Part shown: piece after piece, positions 18,461-27,262 of the stretch
Position numbering within the stretch: position 1 is the stretch's first letter
Layout of the letters: every line of letters begins with the position of its first letter
DNA from: Streptomyces sp. CG1
GTDB taxonomy: Bacteria; Actinomycetota; Actinomycetes; Streptomycetales; Streptomycetaceae
Assembly (NCBI RefSeq): GCF_041080625.1
Contig: NZ_CP163518.1
Location: 6,069,501-6,133,500, forward strand
DNA: 64,000 nucleotides
Reading direction: 5' to 3'
Position numbers and translations under genes: made by a program
The notes under the pieces: generated by a model
Databases searched by the model: none
What the model saw: only the letters and a program-made list of their open reading frames with translations
Told to the model about the DNA's origin: nothing

Positions 18461-21400
18461 CTACTGGGGTTTGGGTACGTTCAGGATAGTGACGGTGTTC
18501 GTCGCACTGCCGCCTTCGTAAGGGGTGAAGCTGAAGCCGTTGCTCCCCTGGGCCCTCAAGGTGAGTCCGACGGGCACGACGTCGCTCGGGTCGTTGGACC
18601 GGTAGATGGGGGTGACTGAGTAGTCGATGGTCTCGCCTCGGTCGACTGCTGCCCTGATCTGGTCTTCGACCTTTCTCATGACCGGTGAGTTGGCGAATCG
18701 GTGCATGGTGACGAAATTGCGCGGGTCCTTGTTGGAGCCGCCTATCTGGGCGCCGAGCAAGTGGGTTTTGTTGAGCTTCTTGTATTTTTCATATCCGGGC
18801 ACCTTGGCCTGAGGGTTGGTCCTTCCGCCTGTCATGTCGGGCTCGATGGTGGCCTCCATGCCGGTCGCACGGCCACCGGGCCCGGGGGCACCGTAGCGGA
18901 CGCGACCGCCCCAGGTGACGTCAGCCTCATCGCAGGGCGCGAGCCCCATCGGGTCGCACAGGGTGTGCGGGTTGTCGACGTAGGCCACGGGGTTCGGCGC
19001 CGGATCGAGGCCGAGCGGATCCAGCGTGAGATAGCGGGCGGTTTCCGGGTCGTAGTGACGGAAGTAGTTGTGGTGCAGACCGGTTTCGGGGTCGAAGTAC
19101 TGGCACGGGAAGCGCAGCGGTGTGTAGGCCGTGGCGTCGCGGTTCCACGTGGTCGTGCCCCATAGCGTTGCTCGGGTACGCCAGGCGACGTGGCCGTCCT
19201 CATCGACGAGTTCGGTGGGGGTTCCGATCTGGTCGGTGACGATGGCGAAGAACCGCTGGTCGATGACCTCTTGAGGAGCCGAGGCGAGCGATCTGGTCTC
19301 GGTCTGCGCGAGCGGGGCGAGCCCGTCGTGATCCCAGGTGAGCGTTATGACTTCCGGCGCCCCGGTGATGTGGGTGGTCTGTTCTGTGAGGGTGCTGCCG
19401 TCCCAGCTGAAGCGGGTTTCCTCGGCGACGGTTCCGTCGGATGCGAGACGCTGCTTGGCGATGCGGCGGCCGAGCGGGTCGTACACATAGCGCCAGACGG
19501 TTCCGTCGGGGGTGGTGACCGATGCGAGCCGGTCCTCGGCATCCCACGTGTAGCGCCAGGTGTCGGGCTTGCGTGACAGGCGCGTCTTCTGCCGGAGAAT
19601 GGTGCGGCCCGCTGCGTCGTATTCGTAGCGCATGCCGCCGGCGTGGGTCAGGCGAGTGCCCGCATAGCTTCGCCGGCCCCGGGCCTCGCTGCCGGGATGC
19701 TGGTCCGGCCACGACGCGTGGGTCTGGTTGCCCGCCTCGTCGTAGGCGTAGGTCTCCGTCCAGTCCGCTGCCTGGACGGCGGTGACGCGTCCGGCTTGGT
19801 CGAGGGCGAAGGTACGGCGGCCGGTGTGCTGGTCGGTGACCGAGGTCAGGTGTCCGTCGCTGCGGTAGGCGTATGTCCGGTGGATCTGGGACTGTTCGAT
19901 GTCCGGGACGGTGAGGGTTTGACCGGTGATTCGGCCCTGGTCGTTCCAGGCGAAGTCGAGGGTGAACTGTTCGCCCAGGCTGCGCTGGATCTCACGGCCT
20001 GCCGTGTCGTGCCGGAAGGACAGCGTGCGGCCCGACATAGTGAGGGCTTCGTAGTTTCCGAAGGAGTCGTACGAGTACGTCGTTGTGACACCGGAGGGAG
20101 TGGTGCGCCGGGTGCGGCGTCCGGCGGGGTCACAGGAGGTGGTGAGGACACGGCCGTCGACGGACTCTGCCACGACGCGCCCCACCGCGTCGTACCGGTA
20201 CTCCAGCGTCGCGTCCGGGTTCGTGGCGCGGAGCAGGCGTCCGCACGGGTCGTTCTCGAAGAGGGTGGGCCGGCCGTCCACGGTCTTCTCGACGAGTTCG
20301 CCTGTGGAGTCGTAGCGATAAGTGACCGCCTGTCCGGCGGAGTTGGCCCGCCGCACAAGCCGCCCCGCCTGGTCGTATTCGTATGCCATCGTGTGGCCGT
20401 CGAAGTCGGTCTCCTCGACGAGCTGACCGGCGGGGTCGTACTGGTACGTCCAGGTCAGACCCTGCGGGTTGGTGACCTTCGTCAGCCGTCGTGCGGTGTC
20501 GTAGGAGAACGTGTGACGTACCCCGTCGGCGTCCACGCGGGCCGTCAGCAGGTCGAAGGCGTCGTACTCCGAGCGGACCGTGGCGCCGAGCGGGTCGGTG
20601 TGGAGGGTGCAGTTCCCTTCGCCGTCGAACGCCCAGGTCTCCGTCGATCCGTCGGGCCCGGTTCGCGAAGTGAGCCGGCCCTCGACGGACCACGTCAGGC
20701 GTGTCGTTTCTCCTGCCGGGCCGGTGACCAGGGCTGGTCGGCCGAAGGCGTCGTACTCCTGCTGCCTCAGTGTTCCGGATGCGCCGGTGACGGCCAGCGG
20801 TAGCCCGGCTGCGTTGGAGACGATCTCCACACGCTCTCCGAGGGGGTTCGTGACGCCCTCGATCGCGCCGTGGCGCCCGACGGTGTAGCGGGTGGCCTGC
20901 CCGCTGGGGTCGATGACGGCGGTGCGATTGCCGCGCTCGTCGTATTCATAGCGCCAGACCGCGCCATCGGCCTCCGTCACGGCCGTGGGCAGATGCAGAT
21001 CGTTGTGCTCCATGCGGATCTGACTGCCGTCGGGGCGGGTGACGCAGTTGAGGCGCCCGTTGTCGTCGTAGGCGTAGCAAGTGGTGTGCCCGAGGGGATA
21101 GGTGACGGCTACCAGTCGGTGCTTCTCGTCCCACTCCTGGCTGGTGACGTGCCCGAGGGCGTCGGTGGTGCGTATGAGACGGAAAGCCTCGTTGTGCTCG
21201 TATCGGGTGCTGTGTCCCAGGGCGTTGGTGACCGTGGTGGTGCGGGTGGCGTCGTCGTAGGTGAGGGTTCCGGACAGGTAGCCGGCGGTGCCCTCGGTTC
21301 GGATGACCCGGCCGCGCTCGTCGTAGGTGTAGGTGTACGACGTGTTGTTGCGGTCGGTCCAGGAGGTGATCCTGCCCTCGGCGTCGTAGGTGAAGCGCAG

Positions 21401-22951
21401 CGGGAGGCCGGAGGAGTTGGTGACTTCGGTGAGGTGCCCGTCTTCGTCGTATCCATAGGTGAGCAGTGTGGTCCCGTGGCCGGCCGCGTTCGCTGGATCC
21501 AGCAGACGCAGGGCCGTGATGCGAGGCAGCTCACGGTGCCGGTCGATCGCGATGCGGTAGCCGCCGGAGTGGGTGATTTCCACTGGCGTGCCGTTGTCGG
21601 TGTACTGGATCGTGATCCGCTGTCCGTTGCGGTCCACGATGAACTGCAGTGGCAGTTCAACCGCGTTGCCGTCATCGGCGGGCTGCGGCGTGTGGAAGAC
21701 GTAGGCGACGCCGGTGCCGGGGTCGACCAGTCGGAGGGCGCCGTCGGTCTCGGTGTCCCAGGAAAGCGGCATCCTGGGCCCGGCCTCGGGGTACACAGGC
21801 CCGTCCGCTTCGGGGTCCAGGAGCGGGTAGACAAGCCGGGAGCCGTCTGGTGCGGCGTAGGTGACGGAGTCATCGTCTGCCTGCAGCCGCTGATCGAGGG
21901 TGGAGGCCCACGACGGGCCGAACCAGCCGCCCCATCGGTAGGAGGATATGTGGGTGCGCTGCAGTACCAGCGGGAGTACGCCGGGCAGTTCGACATCGGT
22001 CTGTGGCAGCAGCATCGCGCCGGTGGCGACGTCGATCGGGTCGAGCTTGCACTCCTTCTCCGCCGCCTGGATCCCGGCTTCGAGCCTCTCGGCCTCACCC
22101 GGCTGCAACTTGAACCGTGACAAACCGTTTCCGCTGAGCTTCAACGTCTCGGCCAGCTTGGAGAGTTCACTGGGCTTGAGGGCCTTCAGGCCCTTGCCGA
22201 GGGCCTTACCAAGGACGCCCATCCCGACACCCATCACAGCGCCCTCGGCGAGGATGCCGGCCAACTTGCCCGGGTCCTTGAAGGCCCCCGGATCCTGCAA
22301 CAGTGTCTCGAAGGCGGAGAACTTCGCGCCGTCCGCAGCCAGTTTGCCGACCCGGGCGACTCCCCGGATCTCCTTGAGCGCCTTCAGCGCCCGCTCGACC
22401 CCTCTGATGACCTCCAATACCCCGCGCACAGTGGTGCCGAGTACGCTGCCCTCTTCCTCGATCCGGCCGATCAGGGCGACAACCTTCATGGCCCGTTCGC
22501 CGGCCATGAGGGTGGAGGCGACAGAGGAGGCGCCGGCGGTCAGGACGTCCAGGGCCAGACCGGCGATCTCGTACTCGGCGATCTCGGCGAGCATGACGCC
22601 GATCTCGGAGAGCATCTCGTGAGCCTTGTCGGCGAAGTCGTCGAGCGCCTTGGCGCCCTCGCGCAGGGCGTGTGCCATCTCAGTGGCCTGTTTGCGGGCT
22701 GCCTTCGCGCGCTTGTTGAACGCCTTGGCGGCCTTGCCCTCCCACTCCACGCCGGCCAGCGCCTTGTCGGCGGCCGTCGAGGCGTGGTCCAGGCCGGTGG
22801 CCAGGTGCCGCCACTTCTTGGCGATCTCGCGCACGCCGTCCGGGTCGACAGCGGGGTCAGAGATGCCCAGGAACTCCAGACCACTGGCGATGCTGTCGCC
22901 GAACATGTGGTTGAACTTGTTGATGTAGTGTAGGGGGTTGAGGTCGACCAC
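18461..22951 (-). CDS. Rhs-repeat polymorphic toxin with C-terminal nuclease domain
   Basis: This is a 1496-aa protein with a GTG start. Residues 1-200 form a WXG100/LXG-like helical domain (VEWEGKAAKAFNKRAK). About 310-420 is the DUF6531-type entry domain (DPIDVATGAMLLPQTDVELPG). About 430-1290 is a long series of YD/Rhs repeats (YDxxGRL pattern). The Rhs core ends with RYLTLDPLGLDPAPNPVAYVDN and DPMGL, the usual autoproteolytic boundary. The last about 140 residues are the toxin: KTHLLGAQIGGSNKDPRNFVT, then NSPVMRKVEDQI, resembling the bacterial DNA/RNA non-specific endonuclease group (Endonuclea_NS_2). The N-terminus suggests type VII-type export; the tip would be delivered into competing cells. 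Confidence 0.92.
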   Translation of the reverse strand: MVDLNPLHYINKFNHMFGDSIASGLEFLGISDPAVDPDGVREIAKKWRHLATGLDHASTAADKALAGVEWEGKAAKAFNKRAKAARKQATEMAHALREGAKALDDFADKAHEMLSEIGVMLAEIAEYEIAGLALDVLTAGASSVASTLMAGERAMKVVALIGRIEEEGSVLGTTVRGVLEVIRGVERALKALKEIRGVARVGKLAADGAKFSAFETLLQDPGAFKDPGKLAGILAEGAVMGVGMGVLGKALGKGLKALKPSELSKLAETLKLSGNGLSRFKLQPGEAERLEAGIQAAEKECKLDPIDVATGAMLLPQTDVELPGVLPLVLQRTHISSYRWGGWFGPSWASTLDQRLQADDDSVTYAAPDGSRLVYPLLDPEADGPVYPEAGPRMPLSWDTETDGALRLVDPGTGVAYVFHTPQPADDGNAVELPLQFIVDRNGQRITIQYTDNGTPVEITHSGGYRIAIDRHRELPRITALRLLDPANAAGHGTTLLTYGYDEDGHLTEVTNSSGLPLRFTYDAEGRITSWTDRNNTSYTYTYDERGRVIRTEGTAGYLSGTLTYDDATRTTTVTNALGHSTRYEHNEAFRLIRTTDALGHVTSQEWDEKHRLVAVTYPLGHTTCYAYDDNGRLNCVTRPDGSQIRMEHNDLHLPTAVTEADGAVWRYEYDERGNRTAVIDPSGQATRYTVGRHGAIEGVTNPLGERVEIVSNAAGLPLAVTGASGTLRQQEYDAFGRPALVTGPAGETTRLTWSVEGRLTSRTGPDGSTETWAFDGEGNCTLHTDPLGATVRSEYDAFDLLTARVDADGVRHTFSYDTARRLTKVTNPQGLTWTYQYDPAGQLVEETDFDGHTMAYEYDQAGRLVRRANSAGQAVTYRYDSTGELVEKTVDGRPTLFENDPCGRLLRATNPDATLEYRYDAVGRVVAESVDGRVLTTSCDPAGRRTRRTTPSGVTTTYSYDSFGNYEALTMSGRTLSFRHDTAGREIQRSLGEQFTLDFAWNDQGRITGQTLTVPDIEQSQIHRTYAYRSDGHLTSVTDQHTGRRTFALDQAGRVTAVQAADWTETYAYDEAGNQTHASWPDQHPGSEARGRRSYAGTRLTHAGGMRYEYDAAGRTILRQKTRLSRKPDTWRYTWDAEDRLASVTTPDGTVWRYVYDPLGRRIAKQRLASDGTVAEETRFSWDGSTLTEQTTHITGAPEVITLTWDHDGLAPLAQTETRSLASAPQEVIDQRFFAIVTDQIGTPTELVDEDGHVAWRTRATLWGTTTWNRDATAYTPLRFPCQYFDPETGLHHNYFRHYDPETARYLTLDPLGLDPAPNPVAYVDNPHTLCDPMGLAPCDEADVTWGGRVRYGAPGPGGRATGMEATIEPDMTGGRTNPQAKVPGYEKYKKLNKTHLLGAQIGGSNKDPRNFVTMHRFANSPVMRKVEDQIRAAVDRGETIDYSVTPIYRSNDPSDVVPVGLTLRAQGSNGFSFTPYEGGSATNTVTILNVPKPQ

Positions 22952-22958
22952 TCCCCGC

Positions 22959-23270
22959 TCAGCCCTTCTGTGCCCGGGCCGAGGCCGCCAGCAGTACGTC
23001 CAAGAGGTCGAAGGCGTCGGAGACCTCGCCCATCAGCTTCGCTTCCGCCTGCCACTCCTCATCCAGTCCGGCGGTCAGCTTGGCCAGCGTCTTCATGCCC
23101 TCGTGGACCTGCGACTTGGCGCCCAGCAGCGCACCGAGGGCGCCGAGCGCGTCCAGATGATCGGCAGCGGTCTTGAACTCCTGCAACGGCTTCGCCGTGT
23201 GATGGCCCAGCCCGCGCAGACCCGACGCCGCCTTATGAAGCGACGCGGCTTCCTTCTTCAGGTCGGACAT
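22959..23270 (-). CDS. WXG100-like small helical partner of the Rhs toxin
   Basis: This is a 103-aa all-helical protein starting at ATG 23270. It has two heptad-rich helices separated by a short turn (AALHKAASGL-type and LDEEWQAEAKLM) and resembles ESX/WXG100 partner proteins, although a clear W-x-G is not present. It ends 7 bp before the Rhs start, so the pair is almost certainly co-translated. A chaperone or co-secreted partner of the toxin's N-terminal domain is the likely role. Confidence 0.7.
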   Translation of the reverse strand: MSDLKKEAASLHKAASGLRGLGHHTAKPLQEFKTAADHLDALGALGALLGAKSQVHEGMKTLAKLTAGLDEEWQAEAKLMGEVSDAFDLLDVLLAASARAQKG

Positions 23271-23459
23271 ACGCCCCCGGTCCCCCGCAGTTCACTCTGT
23301 GTACATGCCAACCTCGTGACCCTAACCAGACCGTTTCTAGAGCAAGCAAAGCATGCATCAAGGAAAAGCAAAGTGCTGCAGTGTGGGAGCCGCGTTCCTG
23401 GCCGTCAACGCCGTTAGGCTCCACCGACCTTGAAGAGGATCACGGCAAGGGAGTACGGC

Positions 23460-24310
23460 ATGCGGCGTTGGCGGGACCTGATCATCGACACCTGGGGCGC
23501 GCTGGCGTACAAGCCCGCCTTCCAGGCCGCCTCCGAGGGGCGGTCGACACGGCTGCCCGGACCGGCGGCCGCGTCGTGGGTTCCGGAGACGGAATCGCCG
23601 GCGCCTGGCCGCGTACACGGTGTTGGCCGCGTACGACACGAACCAGGCTGCCGCGCTGCTCGGTCAGGACGGCGTCGGCCGCCGGGAGTACGGCGACGCG
23701 TCGCTGATCGTCGACCAGATTCTGTCCCATCTCCTTGGCGAGACGCAGAAGATCGGGGTGGAGGGCGCGAAGGACGACGACGCATCCGCCCAGCCGCGGG
23801 AGGTGCTGCTGCGGGAGTGGGCCCGGTCCGAACATCTGTGGATGCGCATGCAGCACGCTGAGCGCAACGCCGTACTCCTCGGCGACACCGTGTACCTGCT
23901 CGCCTGGTCGCGTGCGCAGCAGCGCCCGGTCCTGAAGACCATCGACCCCGGTTTCTACTTCCCGGTGCTGGCGGACGGCGCGCTCGACGCCGCCGACTAC
24001 CCGCACCGGGTCCACCTCGCCTGGGAGGTCCCGGAGGACCCGGCGAACGCCCCAGGGGCACACTGCGGCGCGTCACGTACGAACTGGGCCCCATCGGCGG
24101 TGAGGACGGCACCAGGTCCCGCAGATACGCCTGATCGCAGCAGCCGAGCACCGTCACCTGCTACCTCACCGACGCCGAATGGGACCTGGACGATGTCGAC
24201 AAGGCCGACGACATCGACGCCTTGTCGCTGCGCCGCGCCCGATTCCGTACGAACGCCGACGGGGAGCTGCTCGACCCCTATGCGGCGCAGGCGGAGCCGC
24301 TGACCTTGCA
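23460..24310 (+). pseudogene. Phage portal protein remnant (frameshifted)
   Basis: Portal-like coding sequence is spread over three frames. A first piece around 23520-23590 ends in WVPETE, then shifts to RRRLAAYTVLAAYDTNQAAALL (about 23593). It continues through ERNAVLLGDTVYLLAWSR, TIDPGFYFPVL and YPHRVHLAWEVPEDP. A second shift near 24055 leads to LRRVTYELGPIGGEDG, an in-frame TGA near 24145, then PSTVTCYLTDAEWDLDDVD. It resembles SPP1 gp6-like portal proteins of actinophages. The end is lost at the HNH gene. Confidence 0.75.
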
Positions 24311-24311
24311 T

Positions 24312-25250
24312 CTACGCGGCCGACGCCGCTGGGTGCTTGAAGACCTGCTGCCCGTGCCACTGGACGAATTGGACGTCGACGGAGGGCCGGCCGGGCCGAG
24401 GCGTTGCCACCGGTCGGCCGTGAAGAGCGTCGACAGCTTGGCCTGCTGGGCTGCGGGCTACGTACAACTGGGACACCTGGATTCGCATGTCCGGCTGAAG
24501 GCCGAGCACGCCCAGATCGAAGAGCGTGTGATGCAGTGAGCACAGAGCCAGCCCGTTGTGCACCTCGTCGGGGCCGTCGTGGTTGTGCCACCGGACATGG
24601 GCGGCTTCCAGCCCCGCCGGATGGCGGCCGAGCGCCCCGTCGTACCCGCAGAAGGCGCAGGCGTAGGCGTACGCGTGTAGCACCTCCTCGGCGAACCCGG
24701 CCCGCCGCGTACGCTGCTTCTTCTTCGTCGGCAGGTAGACCACCGTGTCGTCCAGATCGGCCAGATCCAAGCCGACGGCGTCACAAATGGGCCCTTCCAG
24801 GGCCGGGGTGAAGTGCTGTTCCAGCAGCAGTCGGGCTGCCGCCGCCAGTGTGCCCGGCTCGGCGAGCAGTACCTCCACTTCTGGGAACAGTCGGGCCTGG
24901 GCGCCGCGCGTGCGCAGCCAGCTGCCCCGCTCGGGGACGTCCGGGCCCATGCCGTTTCCGTCGCGGTCCCGAACGTCCCACAGCTCACGCTCCAGGTGCA
25001 CGAACGGCATCGCCGCCCGTTCCCGGGCCCGCGACCGGTTCGTCACCGCGGGCCCGAAGTCGTTGATCAGGCGACTGATGGGCTCCTCCACGTCGTCGTA
25101 CGTGACCGCGGTGCTGCCCGATGCCACGAACCGCCCAAGAAGCCACAGCACCAGCAGCGGCTTGTGCGGGGCTCGGCGGTTGCCTATCTGTGCTTGCCGC
25201 AATCCGGACAGGGCGCTCATCAGTTCCTCGCGCGTCATCACGGAGGTCAC
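24312..25250 (-). CDS. HNH endonuclease with sulfur-binding-like domain (phosphorothioate-DNA-dependent)
   Basis: This is a 312-aa protein. The N-terminal about 150 residues (RRAPHKPLLVLWLLGRF, then VTYDDVEEPISRLINDFGP and MPFVHLERELWDV) resemble the sulfur-binding domain of ScoMcrA-type enzymes. The C-terminal HNH module reads CAFCGYDG, LEAAHVRWHNHDGPDEVHNGLALC and HHTLFDLGVLGL. Enzymes with this layout cleave DNA carrying phosphorothioate modification, a type IV restriction function. No dnd or ssp modification genes are in the window, which fits a role against modified incoming DNA. It is transcribed towards the portal remnant. Confidence 0.8.
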   Translation of the reverse strand: MTSVMTREELMSALSGLRQAQIGNRRAPHKPLLVLWLLGRFVASGSTAVTYDDVEEPISRLINDFGPAVTNRSRARERAAMPFVHLERELWDVRDRDGNGMGPDVPERGSWLRTRGAQARLFPEVEVLLAEPGTLAAAARLLLEQHFTPALEGPICDAVGLDLADLDDTVVYLPTKKKQRTRRAGFAEEVLHAYAYACAFCGYDGALGRHPAGLEAAHVRWHNHDGPDEVHNGLALCSLHHTLFDLGVLGLQPDMRIQVSQLYVARSPAGQAVDALHGRPVATPRPGRPSVDVQFVQWHGQQVFKHPAASAA

Positions 25251-25401
25251 TCTGCCACTCGACGGAGTGATCGCGTGCAGACGGCTACAGCCGTGTGAGG
25301 CGGCCCGTTCACCCCGGCATCCCCTGAGTCACGGCGCCGGTGATCCGCAACGGGGGCGGGCGTACGATCAGGGGCCGTTGTTGATGAAGTGGGGGTCATC
25401 G

Positions 25402-25983
25402 ATGCCACGCGACCAACTGCCGATACGCACGATTGCTACCGTCTTGGCCACGAGCGCGCTCCTGCTCGCCACGGCATGCGGCCGACAGGCGGCTGTTGCC
25501 CCGTCGGCCACGCCGGTGAAACCGAGGCCGGCTGCCCCTTCGCCGTCCAGCAGCTCGGGGCCGCCCAACCAGCAGAGGCTGGACGAGGCGGCAGACGCCG
25601 TCCAGCGTCTTGGCGCCTCCCGGACTGACTCCTTTACCGGGATCGAAGTCGACGATCCGGGCAATCGCGTCATCGTCTACCGCAAACCGAGCTCCGACTT
25701 CGACGCCGCACTCGCCCAGCTACGGACGGGCGTGCGCATCGAAACGAGAAACGCGCCACGATCGATCGGCGAACTCACGACGGTTCGCAACCGCGTGACA
25801 ACCCTGGTGGGGCACACCACCGGTTACACCATCATCTCGGTGGGCGACGGCTCAGAGGTGAGCTACACCCGGGGCGTGGTAGAGGTCGGTGTCACCGGTG
25901 ATCTGACGCGTGCGAAGCACGAGTTGGGTACGCGCTTCGGCGACGAAGTCACGGTCGCGGCAGGTCAGCCTGCAGTGGACTAA
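25402..25983 (+). CDS. Predicted lipoprotein
   Basis: This is a 193-aa protein. The ATG at 25402 was chosen because it gives a short basic N-terminus, a hydrophobic core and a lipobox (LLLATAC, Cys near residue 27). A Pro/Ser-rich linker follows, then an about 130-residue domain with mixed alpha/beta character (ADAVQRLGASRTDSFTGIEVD, RVETRNAPRSIGEL-like strands) that I do not recognise. It stands alone; an upstream ATG at 25384 is possible. Confidence 0.75.
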   Translation: MPRDQLPIRTIATVLATSALLLATACGRQAAVAPSATPVKPRPAAPSPSSSSGPPNQQRLDEAADAVQRLGASRTDSFTGIEVDDPGNRVIVYRKPSSDFDAALAQLRTGVRIETRNAPRSIGELTTVRNRVTTLVGHTTGYTIISVGDGSEVSYTRGVVEVGVTGDLTRAKHELGTRFGDEVTVAAGQPAVD

Positions 25984-26149
25984 GAGGGCATCACATTCCT
26001 CCCATCTCGCCTCTCGCCGTTGCCACGGAGATCGCGTAGGGGTCCGCGACGGTCGATGCCTTGGCTTGAAGTCGTGCTTGGCAGGAGAGCGGTACTCCTG
26101 AGTTACCCCGGCATGGGGTGATCAGGGCCTTCCCGGGGAGCTGGAACTG

Positions 26150-26362
26150 ATGGACAAGGTCGCCTGCCCGAACTGCGGCCAGGACTGGGTGCGCTGCTAC
26201 GAGCGAAAGGACACGGGGCAGAGGTTCTTCCTCTGCCCCGAGTGCGAGTCCGTCTGGGACCTGGAGGACGACCTCCATGAGGACACAGACATGTATCTGA
26301 GCGAGTACCTGCTGACCGGTGACCCCGCAAAGGACTGGGAGATTATCACTCCGTGCGACTGA
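26150..26362 (+). CDS. Small zinc-ribbon protein
   Basis: This is a 70-aa protein with two CxxC knuckles (CPNC at residues 6-9 and CPEC near 29-32), a typical zinc ribbon, followed by an acidic tail ending in ITPCD. A GGGGAG site precedes the ATG. It resembles short orphan zinc-ribbon proteins found beside effector or immunity genes. Function unknown. Confidence 0.65.
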   Translation: MDKVACPNCGQDWVRCYERKDTGQRFFLCPECESVWDLEDDLHEDTDMYLSEYLLTGDPAKDWEIITPCD

Positions 26363-26388
26363 GAAGGCCGACGGTATGCCGTCCGCTC

Positions 26389-27063
26389 TTAGCCGGTGAA
26401 CCGTCGCAGCCGGGAGAGGAACCCGTCGATGTCGGCCAGCTCGGGGGCGTCAGCGCCGCGTAGGCGCCGTGTAGCCTCGCGGATGTCTTCCGCAGCAGCC
26501 ACGGCTTCGGAGACGTAGATGTCGGAGGCCGGACCGACCGCGTTGGCCAGGCTCTGCTCGGGTGACATGTACGGCGGGGTGCCGACCGTCATGCCTTCCT
26601 GGGTGAGCCGCGGGTGGATACCTGCGCCGAGGAGCGCGGCGACACCGAAGTCGAGGACCTTAACCACGCCGTCAACGGCGATCATGAGATTGGCGGGCTT
26701 GATGTCGCGGTGGACCACGTCATGCCGGTGAACGACGTCCAGCACGGACGCGATCTGGGCGCCGGCGGCAGCTGCCCAAGAGACGGCGAGCCGAGCGGCG
26801 ATGTAATCCGTGTCCTCGATGAAGCCGGACAGTTCTCGCCCGCGCAGCAGCTGCATCACGACATACAGGCGTCCCGATTCCTCATCGATGCCTGTGTCGT
26901 AGACGGCGGGGACCCCGAGGTGTTCGAGGGCGGCCGTGGTGCGCACTTCGCGGAGGAAGCGGTCGCGCCGGTTCTGTAACGCCTCGGCGGCACCGAATGG
27001 CCGATACCCGACAGTGGGTGGCGCGGAGGTGACCTTGACCGGGTCCCGTTGCGGCTGGTCCGC
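26389..27063 (-). pseudogene. Serine/threonine protein kinase remnant
   Basis: The complement carries a kinase core: HRHDVVHRDIKPANLMI (catalytic loop), VLDFGVAAL (DFG), and GTPPYMSPEQ (activation segment). The N-lobe is degenerate: the frame opens after two stops near 27064, with no glycine-rich loop. Just after the PASDIY segment the C-lobe is deleted and joins a tail of about 40 residues (DIREATRRLRG...FLSRLRRFTG). An internal GTG at 26946 would give 185 aa, but key lobes are missing. Confidence 0.75.
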
Positions 27064-27262
27064 TTACTACCGATGTGGCGTCGAGATCAGCGCGATCCGG
27101 GGGTGTGTACGTGATCTGGCTGCACCTGTATGTGCCGTGCCGAGCAACTCGCTGCTCACTCCGCACCGCGACACGAAGGGTGCCCAGGTCAGGAGCCCCA
27201 CAGGATCTGGATACACCGCCACCGAGACGCTCTTCGCGCAGCGGCACAGCGGAGCTGCGGGC

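Larger units (their letters stand above)
16690..24310. mobile_element. Decayed prophage remnant invaded by a polymorphic-toxin cassette
   Basis: Plus-strand fragments of a terminase large subunit (about 16965-17578) and a portal protein (about 23460-24310) appear in the order found in tailed-phage genomes, where portal normally follows terminase directly. Here they are separated by a 5.6-kb minus-strand Rhs toxin and immunity cassette. No other head, tail or lysis gene is seen. Outer limits are approximate. Confidence 0.65.

Noticed and set aside
23482..24063. 193-aa minus-strand open frame opposite the portal remnant
   Set aside because: The opposite strand carries recognisable, though frameshifted, portal protein sequence; the minus frame is its shadow.
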